Below are positions 61,194-64,000 of a DNA stretch of 64,000 nt, one piece after another. The DNA is from Akkermansiaceae bacterium (GTDB taxonomy: Bacteria > Verrucomicrobiota > Verrucomicrobiia > Verrucomicrobiales > Akkermansiaceae): positions 1,240,001 to 1,304,000 of the forward strand of contig JAHCBC010000001.1 in assembly GCA_019634595.1 (NCBI GenBank). The letters are read 5' to 3'. The translations under genes were made by a program, and so were the position numbers. Within the stretch, counting starts at the first letter, position 1, and every line of letters starts with the position of its first letter. Under the pieces are notes generated by a model, which was given only the letters and a program-made list of their open reading frames with translations, was not told the origin of the DNA and ran no database searches.

Positions 61194-61454
61194 CGAAATC
61201 GGAGACCAAGATATCGAACCGTGCCAGCTACCCAGGATAAATGGAAGCTATGAGCGATTGGGAGCCGGAGCTGACGTCCTCCCGGAAAGTGGAGTCCGCG
61301 CACAGTCATCCCATGGCATGAGCGTGAGGAGCTGGGGGAGCTGTGATCCTTGATGTCCCAAGACTTCTCCGGTCATTTTCCGCGGGAGGGGGGGGTATGA
61401 ACAAAACATGCCACCCCGATCCAACACTACCGCCCTCCAGCAATCGCCCAAAAG

Positions 61455-61530
61455 ATTGAGCCACTGGGACGGACTTCCTCCGGGGGGCCGCCTTTCAGCA
61501 AGTGGATTCAAAAACCGCGGATGGGAGCGC
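61455..61530 (-). pseudogene. Duplicated 5' fragment of the PH-domain gene
   Basis: The bases from 61455 match 60622-60745 closely: GATTGAGCCACTGGGACGGA, then, after a deletion of about 45 bases, CCGCCTTTCAGCAAGTGGAT and the following CCGCGGATG. In the reading frame it still encodes GSPSQWLNL. It is a remnant of the promoter and start region of the PH-domain gene about 830 bp away, in the same orientation. Neither copy is flanked by an insertion sequence. Confidence 0.75.
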
Positions 61531-61619
61531 AACGGATTCAGCGGAGAGCGGCGAAATCAGGACACTCCCATTCCTTCATTCGCGTCCATTGGCGTTCATT
61601 CGCGGTTGAAACCACCACC

Positions 61620-62432
61620 TCACTCCCCGAGCGACTTCCGGATGAGCTCCGGCTTGTCCGTGGTGATGGCATCCGCTCCGGCCTTGACCCATCTCGCCGC
61701 AACCTCGGCGTCATTCACCGTCCACACGGCGAGCAGCAGGCCGTTCTTTTTGATGGCAGCGGTGTCCTCCGCAGCCATCGGAAAGCCGTGGTTCAGATCC
61801 AGTCCGTCCATCCCGGCGGCCTTCGCCTGCGCGGCCAGTTCCTTCACGTCCGGATACGTTTTTTCCTTCGTCTCCTTGTCCGTCTTCGCGCCCACGATCC
61901 AGAGTTTCCGGATGTCCGGGAACAGGGGCTTCGATGCGATCAGGTTCTCCAGCTTGAAGTCGATGAGGAATATCTCGTCCTTCGGCTTGCCGCTGGCGTC
62001 GATAACCTTGCGGAGTTCCGGCAGCACCTCCGCTCCGCCTTTGATTTCGATGTAGATGGTCTTTCCGGCGGGGTAGGCGGCGAGCGATTCGCCGAGCGTG
62101 GGGATGCGCTCGCCCTTCCATTTCGCGTCCTTCCATGACCCGGCGTCCAGGGCGGACAACTGCTCCAGCGTGCTTTCCCTCACGTCCAGCTCCTCCCCGG
62201 TGGTCCGCTTGGTCGTCTTGTCGTGGATGGTGACCAGCTTGCCGTCCTTCGTCAGATAGATGTCCACCTCCGTTCCGTCCGCACCTTCCTTCCAAGCCTC
62301 CTTGATGGAAGCGACGGTGTTCTCCGGCGCCACGGCGGAGGCACCGCGGTGACCGATGATGAGCGGCGCGGCGGAGGAAAGGGAGGTCGCGGTGAAAAGA
62401 GCCGCCATGAGATGATGGATGGTGTGTTTCAT
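61620..62432 (-). CDS. glpQ: Secreted glycerophosphodiester phosphodiesterase
   Basis: 270 residues. Signal peptide MKHTIHHLMAALFTATSLSSA. The GDPD TIM barrel has HRGASAVAPENT (catalytic His-Arg), EGADGTEVDIYLTKDGKLVTIHD (metal Glu and Asp, catalytic His), IYIEIKG, LDLNH and AVWTVND near the C-terminus. It hydrolyses glycerophosphodiesters from phospholipid breakdown to glycerol-3-phosphate plus alcohol, probably in the periplasm. It follows glpT by 26 bp, so an uptake-and-degradation operon is likely. The frame runs open far upstream through glpT; the ATG at 62432 is the one with the signal peptide. Confidence 0.92.
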   Translation of the reverse strand: MKHTIHHLMAALFTATSLSSAAPLIIGHRGASAVAPENTVASIKEAWKEGADGTEVDIYLTKDGKLVTIHDKTTKRTTGEELDVRESTLEQLSALDAGSWKDAKWKGERIPTLGESLAAYPAGKTIYIEIKGGAEVLPELRKVIDASGKPKDEIFLIDFKLENLIASKPLFPDIRKLWIVGAKTDKETKEKTYPDVKELAAQAKAAGMDGLDLNHGFPMAAEDTAAIKKNGLLLAVWTVNDAEVAARWVKAGADAITTDKPELIRKSLGE

Positions 62433-62458
62433 AACAGGATGATGGATGGAGGGGACGT

Positions 62459-63796
62459 TTATTTTTTCCGGATGAGGGTGAGCGCGCTGAAGACCATGGT
62501 CAGCACGCAGCAGACGGTCATGGTGGCGAACACGCCGCCCCAGCCCCAGTGGTCGGAGATCCAGCCGACGCCGGTCCCCGCGATGGCCGCGCCGAAGACG
62601 TAGCCGAAAAAGCCGGTGAAGCCCGCCGCGGTGCCGGCCGCATTCTTCGGCACCAGTTCCAGCGCGTGCAGGCCGATGATCATGACCGGCCCATAGACGA
62701 AGAAACCGACCGTCCCCAGCGCGACGTAGTCGATCCACAGCGGCCCCTTCAGGTTCGCCCAATACAGCAAGATCCCCACCAGCGTGAGCGCCATGAACAG
62801 GATCGTCGCCGGGGCGCGCCTGCCACGGAACAGCGTGTCGGACACCCAGCCGCAGAGGATGGTGCCGGGGATGGCCGCATACTCGAACAATGCCCATGCC
62901 GTGCTGGACTGGCCGAAAGAAAATCCCTTCGCCGTCTGCAGGTAGGTGGGGATCCAGTCCACCACCCCATACCTCACGAAATAGACGAACGCGTTCGCCA
63001 CCGCGATGGCCCACAGCAGCCCGTTGTTCAGCACGTGGCCGAAAAAGATCTCCCGGAAGCCCAGCGTGCGCTCCTGCTCCTCGGAATAGCTCTCCCCGTC
63101 CTCACCCTTGTAGCGCTCGATCGGTGGCAGCCCGCAACTCTGAGGCGTGTCCCGCATCAGGAAGAAAACCACCACCGCCACCACGGCCGCGATGACCGCG
63201 TTGAAGTAGAATTTCGCACCCCAGTCATGGAAAAGGATCACACCCAGCAGCGCGAACTTCGCCACCAGCGCGCCTCCCACATTGTGCGCCACGTTCCATA
63301 CCGACACCACCCGGCCGCGTTCCTTTTTCCCGAACCAGTGGACCATCGTCTTTCCGCAAGGCGGCCACCCCATCCCGTTCACCCAGCCGTTCAGCGTCTG
63401 CAGCGCCACGATCAGCACCAAAGACGAATAGATCCCCTTTATCCAACCGAAGGAGGCGATCACCATCGCGGAAAGGATCAGCCCCAGGGGGAAAAACCAC
63501 TTCGGGTTGCTGCGGTCTGAAACGGAACCCATCACGAACTTCGACAGACCGTAGGCGATGGACAGCCCGGTGATGGCGGTGCCGAGCTGCGCCTTCGTGT
63601 ATTCCGGATAGGCCTTCAGGATGTCCGGCATCGCCAGCGCGAAATTCTTCCGCACCAGATAGTAGGCCGCGTATCCGACGAAGATCCCGGTGAACACCTG
63701 AAGCCGCAGCTTCCTGTATGCCGGGTCGATTTCCTGCTGCGGGAGGGGCTCAGCCGCAGGCGCGGGTTTCAGGAACGGAAGCAGGCGGGAACTCAT
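62459..63796 (-). CDS. glpT: Glycerol-3-phosphate transporter (organophosphate:phosphate antiporter)
   Basis: 445 residues, twelve membrane helices of the MFS organophosphate:phosphate antiporter (OPA) family. Marks include GYAAYYLVRKNFALAMP, LSKFVMGSVSDRSNPK and LNGWVNGMGWPPCGKTMVHWF; the first Arg in YLVRKN corresponds to a phosphate-binding Arg of GlpT. It exchanges glycerol-3-phosphate for phosphate. The neighbour GDPD supports GlpT over UhpT or PgtP, though these are close relatives. The start is the ATG at 63796; another at 63829 is in frame. Confidence 0.88.
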   Translation of the reverse strand: MSSRLLPFLKPAPAAEPLPQQEIDPAYRKLRLQVFTGIFVGYAAYYLVRKNFALAMPDILKAYPEYTKAQLGTAITGLSIAYGLSKFVMGSVSDRSNPKWFFPLGLILSAMVIASFGWIKGIYSSLVLIVALQTLNGWVNGMGWPPCGKTMVHWFGKKERGRVVSVWNVAHNVGGALVAKFALLGVILFHDWGAKFYFNAVIAAVVAVVVFFLMRDTPQSCGLPPIERYKGEDGESYSEEQERTLGFREIFFGHVLNNGLLWAIAVANAFVYFVRYGVVDWIPTYLQTAKGFSFGQSSTAWALFEYAAIPGTILCGWVSDTLFRGRRAPATILFMALTLVGILLYWANLKGPLWIDYVALGTVGFFVYGPVMIIGLHALELVPKNAAGTAAGFTGFFGYVFGAAIAGTGVGWISDHWGWGGVFATMTVCCVLTMVFSALTLIRKK

Positions 63797-64000
63797 GACG
63801 ACGGAAGAGGCGTCCGAGACTCGGAACACCGCCCTTCATCGGCAATCAGGAAATTTCCGGCGATTCCTTCCTTTCCCAACCCATATCCAAAAATCCATCC
63901 CATGATCCGCCGTTCATCGAAAAACCCAAGAATACCCAACCCATAATCCCATTTTTCCCAAGACTATCCATTGGATTTCATTGTGAAATTATTTCTTTCC

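Noticed and set aside
63868..63960. MraZ-type TGGG boxes upstream of glpT
   Set aside because: Spacing is irregular (10, 5, 8 and 9 bases), and glpT has no link to the dcw regulon; kept only as a repeat observation.
1..64000. tRNA, rRNA, insertion sequence or prophage genes
   Set aside because: Scanning for TTCGA-type T-loops with acceptor stems, transposase motifs (DDE, HUH) and phage structural proteins gave nothing convincing; the few GTTCGAAC strings lie inside protein genes.

Overview
The window is about 64 kb of GC-rich chromosome, roughly 60-65 % G+C by eye, and all signs point to a Verrucomicrobium of the Luteolibacter/Verrucomicrobiaceae type. The evidence is a giant 'Verru_Chthon cassette protein A'-like pseudopilin, several very large secreted proteins built from RCC1, DNRLRE, LamG, bacterial Ig-like and Calx-beta modules, a PEP-CTERM protein, a dcw cluster with DAP-type MurE, and many REP-like intergenic palindromes. 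I place it at that level only and claim no species.

Layout. 0-20.7 kb is a surface/secretome region: the 3' end of a Gfo/Idh/MocA oxidoreductase, a structured intergenic region with a candidate small RNA, a DUF4177-type protein, an RCC1 propeller protein, a sugar phosphate isomerase/epimerase, the giant pseudopilin, a 1829-aa DNRLRE/LamG/Calx-beta protein, and a 1411-aa LamG/calcineurin-like phosphoesterase protein coupled to a TPR protein. 20.8-23.5 kb holds an N-formylglutamate amidohydrolase-like gene, a lipoprotein N-acetylmuramoyl-L-alanine amidase and the rplM-rpsI operon with a clear promoter and terminator.

23.7-35.3 kb, minus strand, is the cell-wall and division operon in the order mraZ, rsmH, ftsL-like, ftsI, murE, murF, mraY, murD, a membrane-anchored LysM gene, ftsW. 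Genes from rsmH onward are packed or overlapping. Two features are unusual: a 540-bp repeat-filled gap between mraZ and rsmH, and the LysM gene between murD and ftsW. The cluster stops after ftsW, with no murG, murC, ddl, ftsQ, ftsA or ftsZ in the window.

35.6-53.3 kb is mixed housekeeping and accessory sequence: secreted proteins of unknown function, a VapBC-type toxin-antitoxin pair, an ATP-grasp-like protein, rpmB, a lipoprotein hydrolase, a 1929-aa alpha-2-macroglobulin with an intact thioester motif, an aroC / membrane protein / gatB group, a PEP-CTERM protein, folP and rlpA. 53.4-64 kb contains a protein of unknown function, a lower-GC accessory pair (a frameshifted membrane-anchored helical protein next to a metallopeptidase-like protein without a signal peptide), a SulP transporter, an LptF/G permease, a PH-domain protein with a nearby duplicated 5' fragment, and a glpT-glpQ (GDPD) pair.

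The most interesting non-coding signal is a possible small-RNA family with two members, at 1.06-1.35 kb and 59.9-60.1 kb, both on the minus strand. Both have runs of exactly six G followed by A, and both end in a strong terminator hairpin with the same 18-nt tail. The first has four G6 runs, one or two of them in hairpin loops. I saw no tRNA, rRNA, CRISPR array, insertion sequence or prophage.
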